From Codonopsis lanceolata (lineage: Eukaryota > Streptophyta > Magnoliopsida > Asterales > Campanulaceae): DNA of 64,000 bases. The first letter of the stretch is position 1. Each line of letters opens with the position of its first letter. Below are positions 54,969 to 64,000 of this stretch, piece after piece. The stretch lies in the NCBI GenBank assembly GCA_013146195.2, contig CM028381.1:52762099-52826098 (forward strand), given 5' to 3'. The position numbers and the translations under genes are program-made. The notes beneath the pieces are model-generated. The model was not told the origin of the DNA, ran no database searches, and saw nothing but the letters and a program-made list of their open reading frames with translations.

Positions 54969-55595
54969 TTAAATTCAAAATTCTCTTAGAGTCTTGGTGT
55001 GGTAATACTAGTCGATGAGGAGTTAATGCAATGAACCACATAACTTGGCCGTAGATCCTCACGGAATTTACTTGATTTTCTTGAATTCTTACTTTTCTCA
55101 AATTCTTCATGCACCCACAGTCATAATTATGGATTAATTAGAATATTTTTATAAAGTTTATAGCACCTACTGCATGTTAGTCTCGATTGTCCCTACCATC
55201 TGTCTTAGCTAACGCTTATGTGAAATCCAGTGATGCTTAACATTCAATCCCACAATTCCCATAGTTGATATGATATTTTGTGTCTTACTTGCTTTAAAAG
55301 CGCATGAGCATGGCATTAAGAAATGACTTAGGCCATCTTTGGATCGTTTGAGCCTAAATATTTCTGACCTTTACTAAAAATATCCCTAGTGTCCCTTTTG
55401 AGCCTAATTAAAAAGAATGGAGTGTGCTAAGCACACATTAAACCCACATTCAACATCGTTTCTATTACCCGCATTAACTTAACCTAAAGCCTATACACTT
55501 TTGGCCTACCCTTTGAGAGAGTAGGATGGGGTGGAAATTAATTTTATGGGACCATTTTTCGATCCCAAAGAAGTTTTACGAAGACTTCTTCTTCC
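54341..55595 (+). other. Athila 1 3' non-coding region
   Basis: No gene is seen. A long (TA)n tract covers 54,857-54,965. From about 55,010 the text (GTTAATGCAATGAACC, AAACCCACATTC, TTTGAGCCTAATTAAAAAGA) looks like the region before a 3' LTR in Athila elements. The sequence runs into the N gap before any LTR appears. Confidence 0.6.
54857..54965. repeat. (TA)n microsatellite
   Basis: About 100 bases of TA units with a few AAAT interruptions. Confidence 0.95.
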
Positions 55596-55695
55596 NNNNN
55601 NNNNNNNNNNNNNNNNNNNNNNNNNNNNNNNNNNNNNNNNNNNNNNNNNNNNNNNNNNNNNNNNNNNNNNNNNNNNNNNNNNNNNNNNNNNNNNN
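55596..55695. other. Assembly gap, 100 N
   Basis: Exactly 100 N, the usual placeholder for a gap of unknown size. It ends inside the first bases of the Athila 2 LTR (GATCGATGTATTTT follows; the leading T is hidden). The Athila 1 3' LTR and possibly more is missing here. Confidence 0.98.
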
Positions 55696-56997
55696 GATCG
55701 ATGTATTTTATCGTCGATTTTATATACTTCTATGACTTAAATTATGCTATTTCACGAGGCTTTTGAGTACTAATATATGTTTTCGGTGAGTTTTGTAAGT
55801 TTCAGATTATTGTGAAAATACGTGAAACTCAGGGGTTTTAAGTGCAAATTTCAAGAAGGGCCAAAAGGATGAAATGAAGAAAGAATGAAGATTGTCAATT
55901 ACGGACACCTTGCGGACGCAAGGTGCCTCGGTACTTGCGACCGCAAGGTAGGCGATCTGTCATAAAAAAGAAGCAACAAAGAAATCAAGCGGCCACACCT
56001 TTGGAGACCTTGGGACGCAAGGTATCAACACCTGCGACCGCAAGGTAGGCGGAATGCGACCTTATTCGGATTTTCACACGGTCATTCGATCCAATCACAA
56101 CTCCGAGTATATATAGAAGCCGGTAGAGCCAAAGATAGGGAGGGCGGTGGAAGCTCTCTTTCATAGATTTTAGGTAGTTTTAGATTGTATAACATAGTTA
56201 GATTTTGTAATTTCAAGTATTGAAGATCAAATCATGTATCCGATCATCTCCATGTGTTGTTCATTGTCTATGATGAACTAAATCATCCATAATCTAGGAG
56301 GTGGGAGGTAACTTGTATCGAATTTATGTTTTGATTCTTATATATATGTCTATTCAATGCTTGTTGATTGTGTTGTTTATCAACCCCTATATTATTTTGC
56401 TTTGAACAAATGAATGTAATCGCAAATAATAAAGGCTTAGAGGTGCGGATAAGCTGCATGACCAAGTGCATATGTCGTACAACTGGCTCACCAACACAAT
56501 AAATTGGACCTATCGATGCACGAGAGTGATAAGTTAGGACCAGGTTCTTACATGATCTAGGTGACAGAGATAGATCATAAATCTAGGTGACGACTAGATT
56601 AACGGTTCTGTGCTTAGGATATAGAATGGATGAATTTTGCGGGGATGGAGGTGAACCAATTGTTCAACAGACTATATCTATTTTTAGTGAGCGAACCCAA
56701 GACATTGAATGACATTATTATGAATTGAACATAAAGGAGATATAAGTGAAACCCAGAATCCTAGATTTCCACTCACCATAAGATCTTCATATGTTATTCT
56801 TGTCTAATTAGTTAAACATCTATAACTAGTAGTTTAGAGTAGAATTAAACATAAAAACCCCCCTTAGGTTAATAATTTGCTATCAATAATTGCCTTTTCG
56901 TGATCACTTGTCTCGTGGGTTCGACCCTTGCTTCCAAGTCTATTCTATAATAGTCTTGTCCACTTGCAAGGAAAAAGATTAAATAAAACATCGATCA
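55696..56997 (+). repeat. 5' LTR of Athila 2 (first base or more in the gap)
   Basis: Runs from GATCGATGTATTTT to ACATCGATCA, at least 1302 bp. Clearly related to the Athila 1 LTR but with many differences. Confidence 0.92.
55907..56116 (+). promoter_or_regulatory. Four hairpins and TATA box in the Athila 2 LTR
   Basis: Palindromes of the ACCTTGCGGACGCAAGGT type lie at 55,907-55,924, 55,933-55,949, 56,007-56,023 and 56,030-56,046 (the last three are slightly shortened). TATATATAG follows at 56,108-56,116. Number and order equal those of the Athila 1 LTR. Confidence 0.72.
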
Positions 56998-57025
56998 AGT
57001 TTTTGGCGCCGTTGCCGGGGACAAG
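56998..57025 (+). other. Primer binding site of Athila 2
   Basis: AGTTTTTGGCGCCGTTGCCG directly after the LTR, identical to the site in Athila 1 over this stretch. Confidence 0.88.
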
Positions 57026-57175
57026 CTAGTTCACGTAGTTAGTTTGTTGGTAGCGTAGTTTTTAATTTAATTTAGTTTTTAGTTTAATTTTCGTTTTCAT
57101 AAAAATAAAAATACAAAAAGATTTTATTTTATTTTTTTATAGTTTTTTGTTTTTAAATTGCTTTAATTTATTTGT

Positions 57176-58505
57176 ATGCAAGGTCGTAGATCTTTAAATC
57201 CTAAATTGGTAGACTTAGATCAAGATATAAATATTGTTAAAAGATACCAAAGATATTTTGAAAATCTAGCTTTTGAGCCTGATAATCAAGACCACTTGAA
57301 TCAAGAGGATCCTCTGGTTGATCCTACAATGGAAGAAAATAACAATAATCGTAATCCTGAAAACCTAGTTGACCCAGTCAATAGGAATCAAAGACAAGAA
57401 GAGCATGCAAGAAGAAATATGGAAGTAGTGGTAAATCAAAGAACTATTAATGACTTTAGTAGACCTTCATTAAATGTTGTGACATCATGTCTAGTCTTGC
57501 CGATCTTTGTTAGGAATTTTGAGTTAAAAGGACATTATTTTAATGCCATACCATCTTTTCATGGGATGCCCCATGAAGATCTGTCGGTTTCTTAAGAGAA
57601 TATGAATACATGATGAGTACTTTTCCTTTAGGAGGGTTGGTGAAGATCAAATCAAAATGAAATATTTTCCCAGTGCATTAAAAGAATTGGCAAAGAGATG
57701 GTTTATGAACCTAACACCAAATAGTGTTTTTACTTGGGCACAATTATATGATTTGTTTATGAGCAAATTTTACAAACATGCATCTCTTACGGAGTATAGA
57801 AAACAAATCATGTCATTTCAAAATGAACCAGGTGAAACATTCCATGAGTCATGGGATAGATTTAAAAATCTGCTTATTATGTGTCCTCATCATAATCTGG
57901 CTCAACATGTGTTAGTGCTTCAATTTTATCATGGTCTTTCGCCAGGCTTACAAACTATGGTTGATAGTGCAGCTGGTGGTTCTATTAATAGAATGACACC
58001 AGAAGCATTAGAAGAATTATTTGAGATGCTAAGTATTAATTCCCAACAGAAAAGTGCTAGAGGTAAAAATAGGAGCCTTTATCAATTGCAAGATAATTCA
58101 AATACACAAGCTCAATTTGAAAATTGGCAAATTCAAGAAGCATGTGCCTTATGTGGATTATATTCTCATGCTACTAATTTTTGTCGTCAAGTGCTATGTA
58201 TTACGAAGCAGGCTAATGCTATGAATATGTACCCTCAAAGGCCAAGGAATGATCCCTATTCAAATACATATAATCCTGGTTGGAGGAATCATCCTAACTT
58301 TTCTTGGGGAGGAAATAAGCCTTTGCAACCTCAACAATTCCAACCTCAACCACCACAACCTCCACAGTTGCCAAATCAAAATCAGTTGAGAATTGAAGAA
58401 GTTCCCAAGCAAGAAGTAGCTAGTAAAGGTCAAGCAGCTTTGATGAAGTACATGCTTGAAGAAATTGAAAATCGAAGAAACACATTGAAAGTTAGGAGCG
58501 GATAA
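57176..58505 (+). pseudogene. gag: Athila 2 gag, frameshifted
   Basis: Starts MQGRRSLNPKLVDL. The first frame ends at 57,595 after HGMPHEDLSVS, where Athila 1 has HGMPTEDPVSFL, so a small deletion shifted the frame. The second frame (57,657-58,505) carries WFMNLTPNSVFTWAQL, YRKQIMSFQNEPGETFHESW and CALCGLYSHATNFC. A second shift at about 58,490 leads to the protease frame. The three stops of Athila 1 gag are not present here. Confidence 0.9.
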
Positions 58506-58575
58506 AAGAGAAGAAGGAAGTTCCCTAGTCAAAGCGAGCAAGCTAAGTCAATCACCGTCTGCTTGAAGCGGTAAG

Positions 58576-59562
58576 GTGATAGGTGAAGAGGTAAGTGATC
58601 CTGATCCTTCTTCTAATATGCCTGCTACAGTAGAAAACTTTGAAAAAGTAATAGAAAAAGAATTCGAAAAAGATAGTGTTAGTAATAAAGAAAATAATGA
58701 TTTAAGTAATCAAGAGGTAGAAAAAGAAAAAGAAAAAGAAGTAGAAGTAGATGTTCCAAATAAGGAACAAGAAAAAGAAGAAGAAATTCAAAATCAAGAT
58801 AATACAATTGAAGTTGAAGAAGAGTTAGATCAAGAAGAAGAGGAACCTTATGTGGCTCCACCACCCTATGTTCCTCCAATTCCGTTTCCAAGAAGACTTA
58901 TGAAAAACCGAATGGACAAACAATTTTCGGAAATTTATAATATGTTATCCAAAGTAAATGTTAATTTACCTTTGCTTAATGTTATTAAAAATATTCCAGC
59001 TTATGCAAAGTTTTTCAAAGATCTTCACTCTAAAAAGCACAAGTTTGAAAACAACGAAAAGATTGTTGTTTCTGAAAACGTCAGTTCTGTTTTACAACCC
59101 GAATTACCACCTAAGTTGAAAGACCCTGGTAGTTTTAATATCCAAGTCTCATTGGGAAGCTCTAAAAAGATGAAAGCAATGCTAGATTTAGGAGCAAGTA
59201 TTAATTTGATGCCTTTCACGGTCTATAAACAATTAGGTTTAGGAGAACTAAAACCCACTACTATGCAACTGCAATTAGCTGATCGCTCAGTTAAATATCC
59301 TTTGGGTATAGTGGAAGATATCCTAGTTCAAGTTGATAAATTGATCATACCAGTTGACTTTGTGGTTCTAGAGATGGAAAGGAAGATATGCACCAATAAT
59401 GAAGTCCCAATATTGTTAGGCAGACCATTTATGGCAACTGCTAACACAATGATTAATGTGAAAAATGGTAAACTCACAATGTCAGTCCTAGGTGAAACAG
59501 TTGAAATTTCTGTGTTCGATGCTATGAATAGACCTAGTGACATAAGTGCTGTTTTTCAATAG
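58576..59562 (+). pseudogene. pol: Athila 2 gag-protease junction and protease
   Basis: An acidic, coiled linker rich in Glu and Lys (58,620-58,850) leads to APPPYVPPIPFPRRLMKNRM and the protease with AMLDLGASINLMP and PILLGRPFMATA. The frame ends early ([10 protein letters not shown] then TAG) because one base is missing at about 59,550 compared with Athila 1 (RPSDMNACFS). The protease core looks complete. Confidence 0.9.
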
Positions 59563-59798
59563 ATGAGATTGAAAAATTATCAACCGAAACCTTTGAAGAA
59601 GAGGAAGAGTATGAGAGAGATAGATTTATTGTCTATGATGATAGCCCTATCCCTCCCATAAAAATTGACATTGAGGAAATTGAAAGAGAAATAGAAGAAG
59701 ATGAAAGATTAGAGAAAGAAAAGTTAGAAGCTAGTAAAAAGTTAGAAGAAAAAGAAATAAAAATAGAATCAGAAAATAATTCTGATAAGTTTGAGAAA

Positions 59799-62700
59799 GT
59801 GGTAGAAGAAAGTTATGAAATCAAAGATGATGAAGTAGAGATTCTGAAATCTCTCTTTGAAGAGATTGAGATAAAAGATATTGAGGAAGAAAAGCATGAA
59901 GAGAATAATGAGGCTAAAACAAAAGAAACTATTAAAGTAGAAAATTCTGAATTTATGCCTTCCATTAATTCTCCCAAAGTCGAAGAATTAAAGCCATTAC
60001 CATCCCACTTAAAATATGCATTTTTAGGGGAAGGTAACACTTTGCCTGTTATTATAGCAGCCGACTTAACGGAAACTCAAGAAGCAAGTTTGTTAAAAGT
60101 TTTATGGACACATAGAGAAGCTTTAGGATGGTCTTTAGCTGACTTAAAAGGAATTAGTCCCTCTATGTGCATGCATAAAATACATTTAGAAGAAGGTAGT
60201 AAACCTTCAAGAGAAAGACAAAGAAGACTGAACCCACACATGGAAGAAGCTGTTAGGAAAGAAGTTCTTAAACTTTTAGATGCGGGTATAATTTACCCTA
60301 TATCAGATAGTAAATGGGTTAGTCCTGTCCAAGTAGTTCCTAAAAAGTCAGGAATTACTGTCATCAAAAATGAGAAAGACGAATTAGTCCCTACAAGGAC
60401 TATAACTGGTTATAGAATGTGTATCGATTTGCGTAAATTAAATGCGGCAACTAGGAAAGACCACTTTCCTTTGCCTTTTATTGACCAAATTCTTGAAAGA
60501 CTAGTCGGTCATGAATATTATTGCTTTCTTGATGGTTTTTCTGGGTATAATCAGATCCCTGTTGCACCTGAAGACCAAGAGAAAACAACTTTTACATGTC
60601 CCTTTGGTACGTTTGCCTTTAGGAGAATGCCCTTTGGACTGTGTAATGCACCAGCTACTTTTCAAAGATGCATGATATCTATATTCTCAGATTTAGTTGA
60701 AAGATGCGTAGAAGTTTTCATGGACGATTTTTCAGTTTTTGGAAATTCTTTTGATCACTGTTTAGAAAACCTTACATCAGTCCTAAAAAGATGCTGCGAA
60801 ACTAATTTAACTTTAAGTTGGGAGAAAAGTCACTTCATGGTTAAACATGGAATTGTCTTAGGGCATGTTGTCTCAAATAAAGGCATTGAAGTTGACAAAG
60901 CTAAAATCGAAGTTATTTCACAACTACCCCCTCCCACTTCAGTTAAAGGAGTTCGAAGTTTTCTAGGCCATGCTGGTTTTTACCGAAGATTTATAAAAGA
61001 TTTTTCCAAAATCTGTAAACCTCTATGTAATTTGCTAGCAAAAGATACAAAATTTATTTTTGATAAAGAATGTTTAGAAGCTTTTAATTTATTAAAAGAA
61101 AAGTTAACTACTGCCCCAATTTTATCCGGCCCTGATTGGTCGCTTCCTTTTGAAATCATGTGTGATGCATCAGATTTTGCGATTGGAGCCGTGTTAGGAC
61201 AAAGGGTAGATAGAAAGCCTCATGTGATCCATTATGCTAGTAGAACTCTAAATGATGCTCAATTGAATTATACCACTACGGAAAAGGAATTTTTAGCAGT
61301 AGTATATGCTTTGGAAAAATTTAGATCATATCTGCTAGGATCAAAGGTGATAATCTTTTCTGATCATTCTGCATTAAAATATCTGTTAAGTAAGAAGGAT
61401 GCTAAACCGAGATTAATTAGATGGATGTTATTGTTGCAAGAATTTGACATAACTATCAAGGATAAAAAGGGAACTGAGAATGTCGTAGCCGACCATTTGT
61501 CTAGATTAGAATTTTCACCCTTGCTTGAACGTCAATTTCTTGATGATCCTATCCCCATAAATGACAATTTTCCTGATGAACAACTCTTGGCAATTAAAGA
61601 TTCTGACCCTTGGTATGCTGATTTTGTCAACTACTATGTGTCTGACATCATTAATCCGGATTTTGATCATTACGAAAAGAAGAAATTTTTGGCGGAAACT
61701 AAAAATTATTTTTGGGAAGCTCCTCATTTATACAAAATTTGTTCTGATTCCTTGATAAGAAGATGTATTCCAGAAAAAGACCAACAAGGTATCATGGAAT
61801 TTTGCCATGGATATTCTTGTGGAGGTCATTTTAGTGGTAATAAAACTGCTCGAAAATTTTTGCAATCAGGTCTGTATTGGCCTACTGTTTTTAGAGATTG
61901 TGAACTGTTTTACAGAACATGTGACAAATGCCAAAGAACAGGTGGTATAGGAAAGAGAAACGAGATGCCCTTACATGTTAATTTAGTAGTTGAAGTCTTT
62001 GATGTTTGGGGTATTGATTTTATGGGTCCCTTCCCTGTGTCCAATAATTGCGAGTATATTCTAGTAGCAGTTGATTATGTCTCTAAATGGATAGAAGCAG
62101 TAGCAACAAAGACTAACGATGGAAAAACAGTAGTCAAGTTTGTAGAAGATTTATTTGCTAGATATGGAGTCCCTAAGGCCATAATAAGTGACCAGGGAAC
62201 GCATTTTACCAATAAGTTGTTAAATAATGTTCTTAGAAAGCACGGTGTAACTCACAAGTTAGCTACACCTTATCATCCACAAACATCCGGACAAGTAGAA
62301 GTAAGCAATAGGCAGATAAAAGCAGTATTAGAAAAGACTGTTAGGCCTAATCGTAAAGATTGAGAATCTAAACTCAAGGATGCTTTATGGGCATACCGAA
62401 CTGCTTTTAAGACACCCATAGGAATGAGTCCATATAGAATGGTTTATGGCAAAGCCTGCCATTTACCAGTTGAAATTGAGCACAAAGCCTATTGGGCAAT
62501 TAAAGAATTAAATTTAGATTTAACATTGGCCGAAGAAGAAAGATTGTTCCAGTTAAATGAGTTAGAAGAGCATAGGCTAAATTCGTATGAGAATGCAAAG
62601 ACATATAAAGAAAAGACCAAAAAGTATCATGACATGGGATTAGCCAACAAAATGCTTCATCCAGGCATGAAAGTATTACTGTTTAATTCAAGATTGAGGC

Positions 62701-62909
62701 TATTCCCAGGAAAGTTAAAATCCAAATGGTCTGGTCCCTTTAGAATTGTACGAATTTATCCTCATGGGGCTGTTGATATACAAAACCCCAAAAATAATGA
62801 AGTGTTTAAAGTGAATGGACACCGACTCAAGCCATATTTTGAGCCAATGTCAGTTGAACGAACAATTGAGTTAATCCGTTTGGCTGACAATGAACCACCA
62901 CGAGATTAG
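59799..62909 (+). pseudogene. pol: Athila 2 reverse transcriptase, RNase H and integrase, open except for one TGA
   Basis: One frame of about 1037 codons is interrupted only by TGA at 62,361-62,363. [44 protein letters not shown]. RNase [47 protein letters not shown]. Integrase: HHCC end [13 protein letters not shown], catalytic D in [10 protein letters not shown] in ISDQGTHF and E in GQVEVSNRQ. After the TGA the frame resumes [20 protein letters not shown] and runs to ADNEPPRD at 62,909. The stop sits where related elements have tryptophan, and Athila 1 has the same stop. Confidence 0.93.
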
Positions 62910-62995
62910 GCTTGCAGTTTGGTCGAGCCAAAGACATTAAACAAAGGCGCTAAGTGGGAGGCAACCCACTATGTTGAATATTATTTTGTTATTTA

Positions 62996-63632
62996 CTTAG
63001 CCTCCGAACCCGTTTTCTCTATCTCTGGTTTTCTTTTTCTGGTTTTGCTTTATTTTTGCCTTAAAATAAATATGGCGACTCTAAAAACATTTTGGATCCA
63101 GTGGGGCCTCGCAACATCTTTCTTTGCACTTTCACGTTCTCCCCTAAAAAAGGGAGAATGGGAATGGAAAGGTGAGGTATTCCTATGTTCTGGTATCCCC
63201 TAAACAAGGGATAACTTGACGTAGAAAACCCAAAGCACTCATAGTGATCCGAAATAGGCCATAAGGCTATTTTCATAAAATCCATAGTGGGGGCGCTGCA
63301 ACATCTTTCTTTGCACTTTCACGTTCTCCCCTAAACAAGGGAGGATGGGAATGGAAAGGTGATGTTTTCCTATATCCTGGTATCCCCTAAAAAAGGGATA
63401 ACTTGACATAGAAAACCCAAAGCTCCCATATTGGATCAAAATCCACTAAAGGCAACCGAGGCGCATTCCAACGCGCTATTCCGATAGCACTCCTCCCGCA
63501 CTTTTGATTTCGTCCTCCCCTAAACAAGGGAGGCTGGAACGGGAGCAGTGGATGTCACCGCATCCACATGGACGCGCACCCCTATCCAAGGGCGCGCGGG
63601 GCGCGGGAGCACGTTTCCCGGGAACCCACACT
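62996..63632 (+). mobile_element. Fragment of a Tat LTR end with primer site and hairpin leader
   Basis: The text from CTTAGCCTCCGAACCCG matches, inverted, the last 75 bases of the Tat LTR at 9312-9390, then TGGCGACTCT (63,073) and the hairpin array matching 8,741-9,301. CCCCTAAAAAAGGG and CCCCTAAACAAGGG-type palindromes recur at about 63,146, 63,197, 63,328, 63,384 and 63,517. The outer 1.1 kb of the LTR and all coding parts are missing. It joins Athila 2 without visible target duplication. Confidence 0.88.
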
Positions 63633-64000
63633 TGTTGTAGAGCTTTAGAGAGAGAATAAAAACCTAAAAGTTGTGAGCAGAATAACAGAAGTTCAGCAGC
63701 AGTTTTTCAGTCCAGAAGTGCAGTAGTTCGTCTGATGCTGTCAATGTAGCTACATTGACAGTCACATTGAAATTCTGGAATACAGTTTTGTCTTCCTATT
63801 TTAGTTTAGGAAGTTGTTTTTATTTCATCCCACGTTTTGTCTACACTGTTTTATGTGGGGTTTTTGTTCTCCAAGACTTGTTGTCTTGTGAGAATATTTT
63901 TGTGTGTGATTTCACAATCTTTTTGTAAAACAATTAATCTTTTTAGTGAAATCTTTTTGGCCATGAGGCTAGGTCTACAAGTATAAGCTTGTAGATTGTT
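63633..64000 (+). other. Unassigned sequence at the right edge
   Basis: After GGAACCCACA the Tat match ends. The rest (GTTGTAGAGCTTTAGAGAGA, TTGTTCTCCAAGACTTGTTG, CTTTTTGTAAAACAATTAAT) resembles the transcribed end of an LTR in composition, but I recognise no family. No open frame of note. Confidence 0.4.

Larger units (their letters stand above)
45379..55595 (+). mobile_element. Athila-type Ty3/gypsy element 1, 3' LTR not seen (assembly gap)
   Basis: 5' LTR (45,379-46,659), a primer site with GGCGCCGTTGCCGGGGA, gag-protease, RT-RNase H-integrase, a polypurine-like tract, a promoter-like block, a third ORF and AT-rich 3' sequence follow in order. The long LTR, the primer site (known in Athila elements as tRNA-Asp) and an extra ORF after pol are all Athila features. 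Its coding frames carry several stops. The 3' LTR would be expected at the 100-N gap. Confidence 0.92.
55696..62995 (+). mobile_element. Athila-type element 2, 5' LTR to end of pol
   Basis: Same orientation and same family as Athila 1: LTR, primer site, gag, protease, RT, RNase H and integrase are colinear. It matches Athila 1 up to about GGAGGCAACCCACTATG (62,975), then stops and continues as Tat LTR sequence at 62,996. It lacks the promoter-like block, the third ORF and a 3' LTR. Its pol is better preserved than in Athila 1. Confidence 0.92.

Overview
This window is repeat-rich plant nuclear DNA, most likely from a eudicot. The evidence is three plant LTR-retrotransposon groups (Ty3 Tat type, Ty3 Athila type, and a Ty1/copia family resembling Ale/Retrofit), MuDR-like, CACTA, Stowaway and Helitron-type DNA transposons, and one intron-containing cytochrome P450 of the plant CYP716 type. 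The GTAAGACGGTCTTAC palindrome near 37,000 reminds me of repeats common in Caryophyllales, but I could not test that. There is no sign of bacterial, organellar or viral-genome organisation.

Layout. 1-10,523: a decayed Tat-type Ty3 element on the minus strand with gag, zinc knuckle, protease plus G-patch, RT-RNase H, a second archaeal-type RNase H, integrase, a long leader and a 5' LTR; its 3' LTR lies left of the window. It is inserted in copia element 1 (10,524-13,187). Next come a minisatellite flank, an internally complete but inactivated copia element 2 (13,663-18,191, target duplication TTAAC), and a MuDR-type element with a broken transposase (about 18,285-21,155). 21,156-26,675 is AT-rich and holds a candidate non-autonomous Helitron, a Stowaway MITE, a Mutator-type MITE and nested MITEs. 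26,676-28,485 is an apparently intact three-exon CYP716-type P450, the only host gene here that looks functional. 28,809-36,227 is copia element 3, carrying two solo LTRs. It is followed by the same minisatellite flank and a second MuDR-type element (about 36,920-40,730) into which a 2.1-kb Mutator-like element with tRNA-like arms is inserted. 40,731-45,378 contains a second Stowaway MITE, a GT microsatellite, a CACTA terminus and the last coding part of a nucleotidylyltransferase-like gene, cut off by Athila element 1. 45,379-55,595 is Athila 1; 55,596-55,695 is a 100-N assembly gap; 55,696-62,995 is Athila 2 (5' LTR to the end of pol). 62,996-63,632 is a fragment of a Tat LTR end plus leader, an inverted copy of about 8,740-9,390. 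The last 370 bases are unassigned.

How the parts relate. Copia 1 with its downstream flank, and copia 3 with its downstream flank, are two copies of one older locus in the same orientation, placed on either side of the P450. Because each copy carries different later insertions, each provides the 'empty site' for insertions in the other: copia 2 and Tat are missing from copy B, and the solo LTRs and the 2.1-kb element are missing from copy A.

Main points for follow-up: (1) Athila 1 has, between pol and its third ORF, a promoter-like block with the same four ACCTTGCG...CGCAAGGT hairpins plus TATA box as its LTR; (2) both Athila copies share the same TGA stop in integrase; (3) the 2.1-kb Mutator-like element has tRNA-like sequences inside both arms and a TGTCACTTTT repeat core; (4) a directly repeated segment brackets the P450; (5) the Tat leader contains an array of CCCCTA...AAGGG hairpins directly after the primer site. 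All coordinates were read by eye; divergence and family names were not checked against any database.
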